Notes: generated from the sequence alone by a model not told the origin. Shown: positions 1 to 9,809, numbered from the stretch's first letter. The stretch: 64,000 bases of DNA from Blastococcus sp. TF02-8 (GCF_003319175.1 NZ_QOHK01000001.1:124001-188000); one strand, 5' to 3'. A program made the numbers and translations.

Positions 1-1
1 G

Positions 2-17
2 GCTCCGCCGGCGGAGC
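2..17. terminator. perfect palindrome downstream of dGTPase gene
   Basis: GCTCCGCCGGCGGAGC is a perfect 16-bp palindrome lying just past the stop of the minus-strand dGTPase gene. It could fold as a short terminator hairpin, but no T-run is visible at the window edge, so this is only suggestive. Confidence 0.35.
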
Positions 18-28
18 GTGAGCGCGGC

Positions 29-1066
29 CTACCGGAGCAGCGGTCGCATCTGCGCGGAGGCGTCGGCGTCGAAGAGCCGGTCGTGGGTGGCCAGCGCGAA
101 GCGGTCGGTCATGCCGGACACGTGGTCGACGACCTGGGTGAGCAGGTCGGCCTCGGTGTCGCGGTAGGTCGCGGGGATCAGCTCCGGGTGCGCGAGGTGG
201 TGGTCGACCAGCCGGCGGATGACGTCGACCGCCACGTGCTTCTGCCCGGCCGCGACGTCGGAGGCGTAGACGCGGGCGAACATGAAGTCGCGCAGCTCGT
301 GCATGGCCTCCAGCGCCTCGGGCTCCATCACCACCGCACCGGGGCCGGCCAGCGACCCCTCGACCACGGCGTCGATCATGCGACCGACCATCTCGCTGCC
401 GGGCTGCCCGAAGACGGCGACGGCCCGGCGGGGCAGGTCGGCGGCGCGGATGACTCCGGCGCGGGCGGCGTCCAGCGCGTCGTGGGAGAGGTAGCCGATC
501 CGGTCGGCGTACCGCACGCACTCGGCCTCGCGGGTGGCCGGCGGCGGATCGATCTTCCAGCTGTGCGCGCGGATGCCGTCGCGGACCTCCCACGTGAGGT
601 TGAGGTCCTCGAGCACCTCGACGATCCGCACTCCCTGCGCGGCGTGGTGCCAGCCGCCCTCGACGTAGGGGTCGAACGCCTCCTCGCCGATGTGCCCGAA
701 CGGTGAGTGCCCGACGTCGTGCCCCAGGGCGATGGCCTCGGCCAGCGACTCGTTGAGGCCCAGGGCGCGGGCCAGCGACCGGGCCACCTGGGTGACCTGC
801 AGCGTGTGGGTCAGCCGGGTGACGAAGTGGTCGCCGTCGGGGTTCAGGAAGACCTGGGTCTTGTGCTTGAGCCGCCGGAAGGCCTTGGCGTGCAGGATGC
901 GGTCGCGGTCGCGCTCGAACGCGGTGCGCAGCGGGTCCTCGGTCTCCGGTCGTGCCCGGCCGCGCGAGTCGGCCGCTCGGGTGGCGGCAGGCGCCAGCTC
1001 CGCCTCCGCCCGCTCCCGGGCGGCGCGGTCGGTCAACCGGAACGGACCGGTGGGCGCACCGGTCAT
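29..1066 (-). CDS. deoxyguanosinetriphosphate triphosphohydrolase-like protein
   Basis: 345-residue HD-domain phosphohydrolase of the dGTPase family, expected to hydrolyse dNTPs to the deoxynucleoside and triphosphate in the cytosol. The metal-binding HD signature is visible: His87 in RLTHTLQV and His116-Asp117 in [12 protein letters not shown], followed by the family-typical [10 protein letters not shown] segment. The reading frame stays open far upstream, but the ATG at 1066 is chosen because it overlaps the mshC stop as ATGA, and everything upstream in this frame is antiparallel shadow of mshC. Translational coupling to mshC is likely. In actinobacteria this gene usually precedes dnaG, which would lie outside the window. 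The exact substrate of the short actinobacterial form is not settled by sequence. Confidence 0.9.
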   Translation of the reverse strand: MTGAPTGPFRLTDRAARERAEAELAPAATRAADSRGRARPETEDPLRTAFERDRDRILHAKAFRRLKHKTQVFLNPDGDHFVTRLTHTLQVTQVARSLARALGLNESLAEAIALGHDVGHSPFGHIGEEAFDPYVEGGWHHAAQGVRIVEVLEDLNLTWEVRDGIRAHSWKIDPPPATREAECVRYADRIGYLSHDALDAARAGVIRAADLPRRAVAVFGQPGSEMVGRMIDAVVEGSLAGPGAVVMEPEALEAMHELRDFMFARVYASDVAAGQKHVAVDVIRRLVDHHLAHPELIPATYRDTEADLLTQVVDHVSGMTDRFALATHDRLFDADASAQMRPLLR

Positions 1067-2316
1067 CCGCAGTCGCCCAGGTCCACGCCGAGGAGCGCGT
1101 CGACGGCGTCGCAGATGACCCGCGGCGCCTCCTCTTCCAGCTCCGCCCCCCCGGCCAGGGTGCGCTGCGCCCACTCGTCGACCAGTGCGATCGCCCCCGG
1201 GCTGTCCAGGTCGTCGGCCAGCCGCTCGCGCAGCCCGTGCAGGACCGGGCCCGCCGGTGCGCCGGCGTCCAGGGCCACGGCCCGCCGCCAGGTGGCCAGC
1301 CGCTCCTCGGCCGCGGTCAGCAGGGCGGGCGTCCATGCCCGGTCGGTGCGGTAGTGGCCCGACAGCAGCGCTAGGCGGATGGCCATCGGGTCCACGCCCT
1401 CGCCGCGCAGCTTGGAGACGAAGACCAGGTTGCCGCGGCTCTTGCTCATCTTCTCGCCGTCGAGCCCGATCATCGCCGCGTGCACGTAGGCCCGCGCGAA
1501 GGGCTTGGTGGCGGTCAGCGCCTCGGCGTGCACGGCGGAGAACTCGTGGTGCGGGAAGACCAGGTCGCTCCCGCCGCCCTGCACGTCGAAGCCCATGCCG
1601 ATCGTGTCCAGCGCGATGCAGGCGCACTCGATGTGCCAGCCGGGGCGGCCCTCGGCCCCGCGCGGGCCGGGCCAGGAGGGCTCGCCCTCGCGGCGGCCGC
1701 GCCACAGCAGCGGGTCCAGGCGGTTGCGCTTGCCCGCGCGGTCGGGGTCTCCCCCGCGCTCGGCGAAGAAGCGCAGCATCGTCTCCTCGTCGTACCGGGA
1801 CTCGCCGCCGAAGCCGGGCGCCTGCGCGACGTCGTGGTAGACGTCGCCGGTGCCGTCGTCCAGCACGTAGGCCAGGCCCGCCTCGAGCAGCTTCTCGATC
1901 TGCGCCACGATCCCGGGGATCGCCTCGACCGCCCCGACGTAGTCCTCCGGCGGCAGGACGCGCAGCGCCGTCATGTCCTCGCGGAACAGCGCCGTCTCCC
2001 GCATGGCGAGGACCACCCATTCCTCGCCATCCCGCTCGGCGCGCTCCAGGAGCGGGTCGTCGATGTCGGTGACGTTCTGCACGTAGTGCACCGCGTGGCC
2101 GGCGTCGCGCCACATGCGGTTGACCAGGTCGAAGGCCAGGTAGGTAGCGGCGTGCCCCAGGTGCGTCGCGTCGTACGGGGTGATGCCGCAGACGTACATG
2201 CGCGCCGTCCGGTCGGGCGTCGTCGCGACGACCTCGCCGCGGGCGGTGTCGTAGACCTTGAGGACGGGGCCGGTCCCGGGCAGGGTCGGCAGCAGCGGAG
2301 CGGGCCAGGAGAGCAC
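1063..2316 (-). CDS. mshC: mycothiol synthesis cysteine ligase MshC
   Basis: L-cysteine:1-D-myo-inosityl 2-amino-2-deoxy-alpha-D-glucopyranoside ligase, 417 residues. It joins cysteine to GlcN-Ins in an ATP-dependent step of mycothiol biosynthesis. It is a class I aminoacyl-tRNA-synthetase fold related to CysS. The zinc/HIGH region reads [14 protein letters not shown] (Cys43 on), and the KMSKS signature is EKMSKSRGN. The fixed alternative, true CysRS, is unlikely because the N-terminal LSWPAP...PVLKVYDTA block and the overall length match MshC. The start is a GTG at 2316. It overlaps the dGTPase gene by 4 bp and sits close to the conserved SCO1664/DUF3090/MSMEG_4193 cluster and to a putative mycothiol-dependent isomerase, which fits a mycothiol neighbourhood. 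Confidence 0.93.
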   Translation of the reverse strand: MLSWPAPLLPTLPGTGPVLKVYDTARGEVVATTPDRTARMYVCGITPYDATHLGHAATYLAFDLVNRMWRDAGHAVHYVQNVTDIDDPLLERAERDGEEWVVLAMRETALFREDMTALRVLPPEDYVGAVEAIPGIVAQIEKLLEAGLAYVLDDGTGDVYHDVAQAPGFGGESRYDEETMLRFFAERGGDPDRAGKRNRLDPLLWRGRREGEPSWPGPRGAEGRPGWHIECACIALDTIGMGFDVQGGGSDLVFPHHEFSAVHAEALTATKPFARAYVHAAMIGLDGEKMSKSRGNLVFVSKLRGEGVDPMAIRLALLSGHYRTDRAWTPALLTAAEERLATWRRAVALDAGAPAGPVLHGLRERLADDLDSPGAIALVDEWAQRTLAGGAELEEEAPRVICDAVDALLGVDLGDCG

Positions 2317-2391
2317 GGCACGAGCCTAGAGGCGAGGTCCGACGCCGTCTGGCCGCACGTCCGTGCGGGTCATCCGGTCGGAGGGGGCACC

Positions 2392-3108
2392 ATGGACATC
2401 GACGACTACCTGCCCGCCCTCCGGCGGACGAACGCGCGGTTCGCCGACGCGGCGTCCGAGGCGGTGCTCGCCCGCGGATGGGCGGCTCCGGTGCCCGGTT
2501 GCCCGGACTGGTCGCTGGCCGATCTGGTGTGGCACCTCGCCGAGGTGCAGCACTTCTGGGCGTGGGTGGTGCGCACCCGCGCGCAGGACCCGTCGGCCTA
2601 CCAAGCGCCGGCGCGGCACCCCGACGACGAGCTGCTCGGGTACGCGACGGCACGGAGCGCCGAGCTGGAGACGGCGCTGAGCGGGACCGACGCCGCCGAG
2701 CGCGTGTGGACGTGGGCCGACCGGAAGGACGTCGGGTTCGTCCTGCGCCGGCAGCTGCAGGAGGCGACGGTGCACACCGCCGACGTCGAGCAGGTGCTCG
2801 GCGACGTCCGGCCGGTCCCCGCCGACGTCGGGCTGGACGGCCTCGACGAGTGGCTGGAGGTCATGGTCCCGGGCTCGCTGCCCGCCGGCCCGCCCGAGGA
2901 CGCGCACCCCGTCGTCCTCCACGCGGTGGACGCCGACGCCGAGCGGACCCTTTTCCCGGGGTCCCGCCCCTTCCCCGCCGCCACGCTGACCGGTACCGCC
3001 GGCGACCTGCTGCTCGCGGTGTGGCGGCGGGTGCCCCTGACGGCGCTCACCGTCGACGGCGACGGTCTCCAGGCCGCGGCGATGCTCGCCCTGGTCGACC
3101 TGGAGTAG
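2392..3108 (+). CDS. maleylpyruvate isomerase family, probable mycothiol-dependent enzyme
   Basis: 238-residue protein of the DinB-like MDMPI family. The N-terminal DinB-like helix bundle begins with the typical pattern of a short lead, then GCPDWSLADLVWHLAEVQHFW (first metal His in VWHL), with a later His in the ATVHTADVE segment; a small C-terminal domain ends TALTVDGDG. Family members use mycothiol as a thiol cofactor for isomerisation or transfer. The actual substrate is unknown. The ATG at 2392 follows GGAGGGGGCACC, a strong ribosome-binding site. It is divergent from mshC, the last-step neighbour of the cofactor pathway. Confidence 0.8.
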   Translation: MDIDDYLPALRRTNARFADAASEAVLARGWAAPVPGCPDWSLADLVWHLAEVQHFWAWVVRTRAQDPSAYQAPARHPDDELLGYATARSAELETALSGTDAAERVWTWADRKDVGFVLRRQLQEATVHTADVEQVLGDVRPVPADVGLDGLDEWLEVMVPGSLPAGPPEDAHPVVLHAVDADAERTLFPGSRPFPAATLTGTAGDLLLAVWRRVPLTALTVDGDGLQAAAMLALVDLE

Positions 3109-3312
3109 CTACTCGCGCTCCGTGCCGTACTTCCGCGACCGCTCGCGGGCCAGCAGCAGCCCGCTCACCAGCGCCAGGAGACCCAGCGTGCCCCCGACCC
3201 AGCTCCCGACGGTCTCGCTCACGGCGAGACTCAGGACGATCTTCGCGACGAGCCCGGACAACCACAGGCCCACCGGGACCTTCCACGTCGTGACCCGAGG
3301 CATGGGCGGCAA
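3109..3312 (-). CDS. small two-helix membrane protein, function unknown
   Basis: 67 residues with two hydrophobic segments (VGLWLSGLVAKIVLSLAV and VGGTLGLLALVSGLLLA) and a basic-acidic tail ending KYGTERE. It is convergent with the isomerase gene and the two stops abut. An internal start four residues in (MPRV) is equally possible. No family was recognised. It could be a small inner-membrane accessory protein or a non-functional frame; the two clean helices favour a real gene. Confidence 0.5.
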   Translation of the reverse strand: MPPMPRVTTWKVPVGLWLSGLVAKIVLSLAVSETVGSWVGGTLGLLALVSGLLLARERSRKYGTERE

Positions 3313-3322
3313 GCTACAACGC

Positions 3323-3721
3323 TCACGGCCAGCTCACCGCATGGCGGTCGAACTCCTCACCCGTCTGGACGCCAACGACGCAGAAGACCAGCCCGGCCGG
3401 GTCGAGCATCTGCCAGAAGCGGCCGGCCATGAACCGGTGGCGGGTCGCGCCGAGCGCCTCGAGCCGGGTCACCTCCGCCTCGACGTCATCGGTCTCGATG
3501 TCCACGTGCCAGCGCGGCGGCGTCCCGTCTCCGGTCCGCTGGATCTCCACGTGCCAGCCGTCGGCGAAGGAGCCGAGAGAGGCCCAGTTCTCGTCGTCGG
3601 CGTCGGGCGCGGCGGGTCGACCGGTGGCACCGGCCCAGAAGGTGCTTCCGGCGGCGTGGTGCTCCGGTGGCAGGTCGAGCAGCAGGATCGACAGACGGCT
3701 CCGATGCGGCACGGAGATCAT
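3323..3721 (-). CDS. VOC / glyoxalase-like domain protein
   Basis: 132-residue single vicinal-oxygen-chelate domain. Features typical of the fold are a start near SRLSILLLDLP, a paired beta motif PRWHVDIETDDVEAEVTRLEALGATR, and a closing FWQMLDPAGLVFCVV. The His in WHVDIE and acidic positions could bind metal. The ATG at 3721 gives the expected first beta strand; a longer frame upstream lacks family similarity. Function cannot be assigned beyond glyoxalase-like (bleomycin resistance, dioxygenase or lyase are alternatives). Confidence 0.7.
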   Translation of the reverse strand: MISVPHRSRLSILLLDLPPEHHAAGSTFWAGATGRPAAPDADDENWASLGSFADGWHVEIQRTGDGTPPRWHVDIETDDVEAEVTRLEALGATRHRFMAGRFWQMLDPAGLVFCVVGVQTGEEFDRHAVSWP

Positions 3722-3761
3722 CCTGGCCCACACCACCGACGAGATCGGCGATCTGGCCGCT

Positions 3762-4511
3762 TCAGAAGGGCGGCCAGGGCAGGGCCGGCCACTCCCCACT
3801 GGGCTCGGGGTGCAGCTTGGTGCGCAGCAGGTCGGCCACCCGCCGCTGGGTGCAGCGCACCTCGGTCCGGGTCAGGTGCTCGTGCAGCTGATCACCCAGA
3901 TCGCCCCGCAGCTCGTCGGCGATCCGCTCCAGCACCTCGAGCGCGGCCAGGGGCAGCGGCCGGCCCGCCCAGCGCCACAGGAGCGTGCGCAGCTTCGGGT
4001 CCACCGAGAAGCAGATGCCGTGGTCCACGCCGTACACGTGGCCGTCGGGCATCGGGATGATGTGCCCGCCCTTGCGGTCGGCGTTGTTCACCACCGCGTC
4101 GAAGACCGCCATCCGGCGCAGCGCCGGGTCGTCGCGGCGCACGAACTCCGCCAGGTCCACCGACCCGTCGCCGTCCATCCACAGCTGCACCATGCCGGGG
4201 CCGAACGGCCCCTCGCGCAGCACCGTCGGCGGCACGACCCGCCAGCCCGTGGCCTCCGAGACCAGGTACGCGGAGATCTCGCGGCCCGCGAGGGTGCCGT
4301 CGGGGAAGTCCCACAGCGGCCGTTCACCGGCCACCGGCTTGTACACGCACTCCGCGGCCAGCGACCCGGTGCGGATCGTCCCCACCAGCGTCACGTTGGA
4401 GGCGTCGAGCATCCGGCCCTCGAGGTCGATCTCCCCGGTGCGCAGCAGCTCCAGCGCCTCGGCGTCGTCGGCCGGTGGCCGCAGGTCGGGTTCGACCGGC
4501 TGCTCGCTCAT
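3762..4511 (-). CDS. SCO1664 family protein (PI3/4-kinase-like fold)
   Basis: 249 residues. Recognised by the conserved text ELLRTGEIDLEGRM, ECVYKPVAGERPLWDFPDGTL, VFDAVVNNADRKGGH and VYGVDHGICFS. The VYKP lysine, the NNADRKG motif and the VDHG aspartate resemble nucleotide-binding and catalytic motifs of the HipA/PI3-kinase-like fold, so a kinase-type activity is plausible but not demonstrated. It forms a conserved actinobacterial set with the DUF3090 gene immediately upstream (15 bp gap) and the MSMEG_4193-like phosphatase, commonly found near mshC. Start ATG at 4511. Confidence 0.85.
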   Translation of the reverse strand: MSEQPVEPDLRPPADDAEALELLRTGEIDLEGRMLDASNVTLVGTIRTGSLAAECVYKPVAGERPLWDFPDGTLAGREISAYLVSEATGWRVVPPTVLREGPFGPGMVQLWMDGDGSVDLAEFVRRDDPALRRMAVFDAVVNNADRKGGHIIPMPDGHVYGVDHGICFSVDPKLRTLLWRWAGRPLPLAALEVLERIADELRGDLGDQLHEHLTRTEVRCTQRRVADLLRTKLHPEPSGEWPALPWPPF

Positions 4512-4525
4512 CGAGGGGCCGCCGC

Positions 4526-5077
4526 TCAGCGGCGGTAGCCGTTCTGCCGGGGGCACACGTGACCGACCGGGTCCAGCGGCAGCGAGCACAGCGGGCAGGA
4601 GGGCCGGCCGGCGGCGACCACGCGGCGGGCGCGGGCGATGAAGGCGCGGGCGGCCATGGGGCTGATCGTCACCCGCAGCGCGTCGGGGCCCTCGTCGCTG
4701 TCGGAGAGGATCGCGTCCTCCTCGATCGGCTCGTCCCCGGCCGCGACCGCCTCGACCACCACGGCCTCGGCGGCCGAGTCCCAGGCCAGCCCCATGGCCG
4801 CGACCCGGAACTCCTCGTCGACCGGCGCGGTGAGCGGCTCGAGGTCGTCGACGTCGGCGTCGGGCGGGATGACCGCGTTCGCCCGGCTGCTGACCTCGTC
4901 GAGCAGCTCGTTCATCCGGTCGGCGAGGACCTGCACCTGCGTCTTCTCCAGCGCCACGCTCACGGTCCGACCGGTGTCGTCGGTGGCCTGCAGGTAGAAC
5001 GTCCGGTCCCCTGGCTGGCCCACCGTCCCGGCGACGAACCGGGTGGGGCGATCGAAGAGATGGACCTGGCGGGGCAC
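4526..5077 (-). CDS. DUF3090 family protein
   Basis: 183 residues. It starts with MPRQVHLFDRPTRFVAGTVG, the usual beginning of the DUF3090 family, and ends in a Cys/His cluster CPLCSLPLDPVGHVC that could hold one zinc. It lies between the SCO1664 and phosphomutase-like genes on the same strand, the normal gene order. Biochemical role is unknown; the constant linkage suggests the three proteins act together. Confidence 0.85.
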   Translation of the reverse strand: MPRQVHLFDRPTRFVAGTVGQPGDRTFYLQATDDTGRTVSVALEKTQVQVLADRMNELLDEVSSRANAVIPPDADVDDLEPLTAPVDEEFRVAAMGLAWDSAAEAVVVEAVAAGDEPIEEDAILSDSDEGPDALRVTISPMAARAFIARARRVVAAGRPSCPLCSLPLDPVGHVCPRQNGYRR

Positions 5078-5147
5078 GCGCCCAGGTTACGCGGCGACCG
5101 CGACGCCCCGCCGTCCGCGACGCCGTCCGAAAGCCGACGTCAGCGGG

Positions 5148-5846
5148 TCAGGCAGGCGCCCCGGCGCCGCCACCCACGACGGCGTCCGACGACGGCTTGC
5201 GCCGCCGCCCCTTGCGCGGCGGCGGGATCAGCGCGGACACGTCGCCGCCGGTGTCGTTGATCCGCGCGACGAAGGGCCGGGTGTCGGTGTAGGTGACCAC
5301 CGAGATGGACGCCGGGTCGACGACGATCCGCTGGAACTGGTCCAGGTGCAGGCCCAGCGCGTCGGCCAGGATCGCCTTGATGACGTCGCCGTGGCTGCAC
5401 GCCAGCCACACGGCGTCCGGGCCCAGGCGGGCGTTCCACTCCCGCACCGCAGCCACCGCCCGCGCCTGCGTCTGGGCCAGCCCCTCGCCCTCGGGGCCGG
5501 GGAAGACCGCGGCCGAGGGGTGCTGCTGCACGACCTTCCAGAGCGGCTCCTTGGCCAGCTCCTTGATCGCGCGCCCCGTCCAGTCGCCGTAGCGCGCTTC
5601 GCCGAGCCGGTCGTCGGACTGCAGCTCCACGTCCCGGCCGGCGACGACCGCGGCCGCGGTCTGCCGGCAGCGCTCCAGCGGGCTGCTCACGACGGCGGCG
5701 AGCGGCACCTTCGCGAGGCGTTCGCCCACCGCCTGCACCTGTGCCTCACCGGTCTCGTCGAGCTGCACACCCGGCGTCCATCCGGCGAGCACGCCGCCGG
5801 CGTTGGCGGTGGTGCGGCCGTGCCGCAGGAGGATGACCGTCGTCAC
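5148..5846 (-). CDS. histidine phosphatase family protein, MSMEG_4193 type
   Basis: 232-residue phosphoglycerate-mutase-like enzyme. The catalytic LLRHGRTTAN (RHG) motif is at residues 7-10, the second Arg in SSPLERCRQTA, and the second His in the LACSHGDVIKA segment. The start is a GTG at 5846 placing VTTVILLRHG at the N terminus; the frame upstream is open but is shadow of uppP. The product is a phosphatase or mutase with unknown substrate. It is the third member of the SCO1664/DUF3090 set and is followed on the same strand by those genes. It has a long basic tail after the catalytic domain (RKGRRRKPSSD). Confidence 0.85.
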   Translation of the reverse strand: MTTVILLRHGRTTANAGGVLAGWTPGVQLDETGEAQVQAVGERLAKVPLAAVVSSPLERCRQTAAAVVAGRDVELQSDDRLGEARYGDWTGRAIKELAKEPLWKVVQQHPSAAVFPGPEGEGLAQTQARAVAAVREWNARLGPDAVWLACSHGDVIKAILADALGLHLDQFQRIVVDPASISVVTYTDTRPFVARINDTGGDVSALIPPPRKGRRRKPSSDAVVGGGAGAPA

Positions 5847-5875
5847 GCGGCGCAGCCTATGCGGGCGAACCGGCG

Positions 5876-6715
5876 TCAGGCCCCGGCGGCCGGGTCCAGG
5901 ACGCCGCCGAACACCAGGCCGAGGATCAGCAGGCCGAGCAGGATCCGGTAGACGACGAACGGCGTGAAGCTGCCGCGGTCGAGGTAGCGCAGCAGCCAGG
6001 CGATCACGCTCAGCCCCACCCCGAACGCCAGCACCGTGGCCAGGATCGTCGGGCCCCACGAGATCCCCGGTCCGGCGACGTCGCCACCGAGGGCCTCGGC
6101 CGTCTGGAAGAACCCCGACCCCAGCACGGCGGGGACGGCGAGCAGGAACGAGTAGCGGGCGGCTGCGGCGCGGGAGTAGCCGAGGAAGAGCCCGGCGGTG
6201 ATCGTGCCGCCGGAACGCGAGACACCGGGGATCAGCGCCATGGCCTGCGCCAGCCCGTAGCCGATGCCGTGCGGCACGGTCAGCTGGTCCAGCTCCCGCC
6301 GCTTGGCACCGATCCGGTCGGCGGCGAAGAGGATCAGCGAGAACACGATCAGGGCGGTGGCCACGATCCGCAGGTCGCGGAACGTCGTCTCGATGTCGTC
6401 CTGGAACAGCAGGCCGAGGACGACGATGGGCAGGCTGCCGATGATGATCAGCCAGCCCATCCGGGCGTCGGGGTCGCCCGTCCGCCGGCCGCCCAGCGAG
6501 GCCACCCAGGCGGTGATGATCCGCCAGATGTCGTGCCGGAAGTACAGCAGGACGGCGGCCTCCGTGCCGATCTGGGTGATGGCGGTGAAGGCCGCGCCCG
6601 GGTCGTCCCAGCCGAAGGCCTCGCCGACGACGCGCAGGTGGGCGCTGGAGGAGACCGGCAGGAACTCCGTGAGCCCCTGCACGATCCCCAGGACGACGGC
6701 TTCCAGCCACCCCAT
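5876..6715 (-). CDS. uppP: undecaprenyl-diphosphatase
   Basis: 279-residue integral membrane BacA/UppP. It dephosphorylates undecaprenyl pyrophosphate to recycle the lipid carrier for peptidoglycan synthesis. Signatures: the N-terminal [18 protein letters not shown] motif with its Glu and Ser residues, and [10 protein letters not shown] in the second half, plus about eight hydrophobic segments. Length matches the family. The ATG at 6715 precedes [18 protein letters not shown]. The downstream phosphatase gene begins 29 bp after the stop. Confidence 0.95.
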   Translation of the reverse strand: MGWLEAVVLGIVQGLTEFLPVSSSAHLRVVGEAFGWDDPGAAFTAITQIGTEAAVLLYFRHDIWRIITAWVASLGGRRTGDPDARMGWLIIIGSLPIVVLGLLFQDDIETTFRDLRIVATALIVFSLILFAADRIGAKRRELDQLTVPHGIGYGLAQAMALIPGVSRSGGTITAGLFLGYSRAAAARYSFLLAVPAVLGSGFFQTAEALGGDVAGPGISWGPTILATVLAFGVGLSVIAWLLRYLDRGSFTPFVVYRILLGLLILGLVFGGVLDPAAGA

Positions 6716-6876
6716 GTCATCGCCTCCCGAGAGAGGTCGCGGCGGCCGGAGGGCAGAGGGATCGCTCGGGCACGTCTGGGAACCCTAGGCGGCCGCGCGT
6801 GCAGCCGCGGCGCGGCGCCCCGGGCGGTCCGGTGCCTGCGGCCTCGTGTCCGCCGGCGACGGTAGGTTGGCCGGTC

Positions 6877-7857
6877 GTGGAGCAACGGGCGCTGGGTCGC
6901 AGCGGACTGGTCGTCTCCCGGCTCGCGCTGGGCACGATGACGTGGGGCGGCGACACCGACGAGGACGAGGCCGCCATGCAGCTGACGGCCTTCGTCGACG
7001 CCGGAGGCACGCTCGTCGACACCGCCGACGTGTACTGCGACGGCGAGAGCGAGCGGACCCTCGGGCACCTGCTGGCCGACGTGGTCCCTCGCGACGACGT
7101 GCTGGTCGCCACCAAGGCTGTGGGCCGCACCGGCAAGGGGCCGATGGGGCGGGGCGCCTCGCGCGGCCACCTGATCTCCGCCCTCGACGCGTCGCTGGAG
7201 CGGCTGGGCCTGGACCACGTCGACCTGTGGCAGCTGCACGCCTGGGACGACACGACGCCGCTGGAGGAGACGCTCGCCGCCTGCGACCTGGCCGTCTCCT
7301 CGGGCCGGGCGCGCTACATCGGCATCAGCAACTTCACCGGCTGGCAGACCGCACAGGCCGCCACCTGGCAGAAGGCCTGGCCGGGACGGACGCCGGTGGT
7401 CAGCACCCAGGTCGAGTACTCGCTGCTCCAGCGCGGGGTCGAACGGGAGGTCGTGCCCGCCGCGGAGGCACTGGGGCTCGGCGTGCTCGCCTGGTCCCCG
7501 CTGGGCCGCGGCCTGCTCACCGGCAAGTACCGGCACAGCACGCCGTCGGAGTCCCGCGGTGCGTCGCAGCAGTGGGCGGCGTTCATCGACGGCCTCCGCT
7601 CGGAGAAGTCCGACCGCATCGTCGAGGCCGTGATCACCGCGGCCCAGGGGCTGGGCACCACGCCGCTGGCGGTGGCCCTGGCGTGGGTGCGCGACCGGCC
7701 GGGCGTGGTCGCCCCGGTGGTCGGCGCCCGGACCGCGCAGCAGCTGCAGGCGTCGCTGGACGCCGACGCGGTCCGGCTGCCCGCGGCGATCCGCACCGCG
7801 CTGGAGGACGTCTCCGCCCCGCCGTTCAGCTATCCCGAGCGCCGGTCGGACCGGTGA
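6877..7857 (+). CDS. aldo/keto reductase
   Basis: 326-residue NAD(P)H-dependent oxidoreductase with a TIM-barrel fold. The catalytic tetrad region is visible: DTADVY (Asp, Tyr), LVATKAV (Lys) and LWQLHAWD (His). The cofactor-binding end of the barrel reads APVVGARTAQQL. Closest to the AKR11/13-type general reductases; the substrate is unknown. The start is a GTG at 6877 giving VEQRALGRSGLVVSRLALG. Its stop overlaps the helicase start (GTGA), suggesting co-translation. Confidence 0.88.
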   Translation: MEQRALGRSGLVVSRLALGTMTWGGDTDEDEAAMQLTAFVDAGGTLVDTADVYCDGESERTLGHLLADVVPRDDVLVATKAVGRTGKGPMGRGASRGHLISALDASLERLGLDHVDLWQLHAWDDTTPLEETLAACDLAVSSGRARYIGISNFTGWQTAQAATWQKAWPGRTPVVSTQVEYSLLQRGVEREVVPAAEALGLGVLAWSPLGRGLLTGKYRHSTPSESRGASQQWAAFIDGLRSEKSDRIVEAVITAAQGLGTTPLAVALAWVRDRPGVVAPVVGARTAQQLQASLDADAVRLPAAIRTALEDVSAPPFSYPERRSDR

Positions 7858-9809
7858 CCGCGGCACTCCCCTCCCCCGGCGCCGGCCAGGTCTTCGCCGC
7901 GTTCTGCGCCGCCGGTCTCTGGCCCGGCCTGGGCAAGCGCGCGGCCGCGGAGCTCCCCGGCGTGGGCATCACCAGCCCTGACGACGTCACCGCCGACCGG
8001 TTGATGAAGCTGCCGCGCGTGGGCCGCCAGCGCGCCGAGCGGCTCTTCTCCAGCTTCCTGTCCGCCGCCTCGACCTACGAGGTGGTGGAGCTGCTGGTCG
8101 GCGCCGGCCTGCCGGCCAAGCTGGCGGCGGGTGTCGCCGACGGGCTCGGACCGGACGCCGCCCGGCGGCTGCGCGACGACCCCTGGGCCCTGCTCGGTCT
8201 GCCGGGCGTCACGCTGGGCGACGCCGACCGGCTGGCCATCGCCGTCCTCAAGGGCGCCGACCGGCAGGACTCGCGGCGCGGCCGCGCGATCGTCGTCCTC
8301 ACCCTGCGGACGGCGACCCGCGACGGGCACACCGTGCTGCCGGCGGACCTGGTGGTCGCCGCGCTGCAGGCCGAGGGCATCAGCGATCCGGTGGCCGCGA
8401 TCGTGGCGGCGGTCGACGGCGGCGAGGTGCTCGAGCACGAGCCGCCGGAGCCGGACTTCGACGAGGACTCCGACGAGGAGCCCCCGGAGCCCGACCCCGC
8501 GCTGAGGACGCTCTCGCTGGCCCGGTTCGGCATGGCCGAGGAGGCCGTGGCGGAGAACGTCGCCCGGCTGGCCGCGGCGGCGGAGCGGATCGCGGACCCC
8601 GCCTCGGTGCGCTCGGTGGCGAAGGGCCTGGACGAGGCGCAGAAGCAAGCCGTGGCCCAGGTGCTCTCCGCCGGGGTCAGCCTCCTCACCGGCGGTCCGG
8701 GTACGGGCAAGAGCCGCACGGTGGCGGCCATCGTGAAGCTGCTGCGCGCCAAGGGCACCGACATCGCGCTGGCCGCGCCCACGGGCCGGGCCGCCAAGCG
8801 CCTGGAGGAGCTCACCGACCACCCGGCGACCACGGTGCACCGGCTGCTCGGCGCGCAGGGCGCCTCCGGCGGCTTCTCCCGCAACGAGGAGTGGCCGCTG
8901 GACGCCGACGTGATCGTCGTCGACGAGGCGTCGATGCTCGACGTGGAGCTGACCGCCGCGCTGCTGGAGGCCTGCCCCGACGGCACCCACCTGCTGCTGG
9001 TCGGCGATCCGGCCCAGCTGCCCTCGATCGGCCCGGGACACGTCCTCGGTGACCTCATCGACTCCGGCGCGGTCCCGGTGACCGAGCTGAGGACCCTGTA
9101 CCGCCAGGCCGAGGGCGGGGCGATCGCCCGGCTCGCCTCGGCCGTGCGGCAGGGCGAGCTGCCCCCGGTGGACTCCCCCGACCGCGAGGTCGTCGTGGTG
9201 CCGGCCGCGGGCAGTGCCGAGGCCGCCCGCCGGGTGGTCCAGCTGGTCACCGACTCCATCCCTCGGGCACTCGGCATCGACCCCGGCTCGGTGCAGGTGG
9301 TCACGCCGGTGCACCGTGGTCCGGCCGGCACGATCGAGCTCAACAAGGCGCTCAAGGAGAAGCTCAACCCGGGCGAGGGCGCCGTCTTCGGCTTCGACCC
9401 GGGCGACCGCGTGGTGGCCACCGCCAACCACCTCGACCTGGACCCGATCGGCTTCGCCAACGGCGAGGTCGGCGTGGTCACCGGCACCGGCGACGGCTCG
9501 CTGACGGTGGACTTCAGCTCCGGCCCGGTCACCTGCACCGGGCAGGCGCTGTTCGACCTGCGGCACGGCTGGGCGATCACGGTGCACCGCGCGCAGGGCT
9601 CGGAGTGGCCCGGCGTCGTCGTCGTGCTGCCCCCGGAGGCCGGCGGCATGCTGTCCCGTCCGCTGGTCTACACCGCGCTGACGCGGGCGCAGAAGCACCT
9701 GTCGATCGTGCCGGCCAGCGGTGCCGCCCTGGCGCGCGCGGTGCGCGACGTCCAGGCCCGCCCACGCCGCACACGACTGGCGGAGCTGCTGCGCGAGATC
9801 GCCGGCTGA
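7854..9809 (+). CDS. RecD-like superfamily 1 DNA helicase
   Basis: 651 residues. The N-terminal part (about 1-190) has helix-hairpin-helix-like segments (LMKLPRVGRQRAERLF; GLPGVTLGDADRLA) as in RecD2. Helicase motifs follow: Walker A GGPGTGKSRT, APTGRAAKRL (Ia), VVDEASMLD (II), VGDPAQLPSIGPG (III), and the C-terminal AITVHRAQGSEWPGVVVVLP and LVYTALTRAQ motifs. It is expected to act as a 5'-3' helicase independent of RecBC. A very acidic linker (about 198-215) separates the two parts. The start is a GTG at 7854 overlapping the AKR stop; a longer open frame upstream is shadow. Confidence 0.9.
   Translation: MTAALPSPGAGQVFAAFCAAGLWPGLGKRAAAELPGVGITSPDDVTADRLMKLPRVGRQRAERLFSSFLSAASTYEVVELLVGAGLPAKLAAGVADGLGPDAARRLRDDPWALLGLPGVTLGDADRLAIAVLKGADRQDSRRGRAIVVLTLRTATRDGHTVLPADLVVAALQAEGISDPVAAIVAAVDGGEVLEHEPPEPDFDEDSDEEPPEPDPALRTLSLARFGMAEEAVAENVARLAAAAERIADPASVRSVAKGLDEAQKQAVAQVLSAGVSLLTGGPGTGKSRTVAAIVKLLRAKGTDIALAAPTGRAAKRLEELTDHPATTVHRLLGAQGASGGFSRNEEWPLDADVIVVDEASMLDVELTAALLEACPDGTHLLLVGDPAQLPSIGPGHVLGDLIDSGAVPVTELRTLYRQAEGGAIARLASAVRQGELPPVDSPDREVVVVPAAGSAEAARRVVQLVTDSIPRALGIDPGSVQVVTPVHRGPAGTIELNKALKEKLNPGEGAVFGFDPGDRVVATANHLDLDPIGFANGEVGVVTGTGDGSLTVDFSSGPVTCTGQALFDLRHGWAITVHRAQGSEWPGVVVVLPPEAGGMLSRPLVYTALTRAQKHLSIVPASGAALARAVRDVQARPRRTRLAELLREIAG

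Noticed and set aside
1480..2391. Plus-strand extension upstream of the mycothiol-dependent isomerase
   Set aside because: It is antisense to mshC and has no family similarity; the ATG at 2392 has a strong ribosome-binding site.
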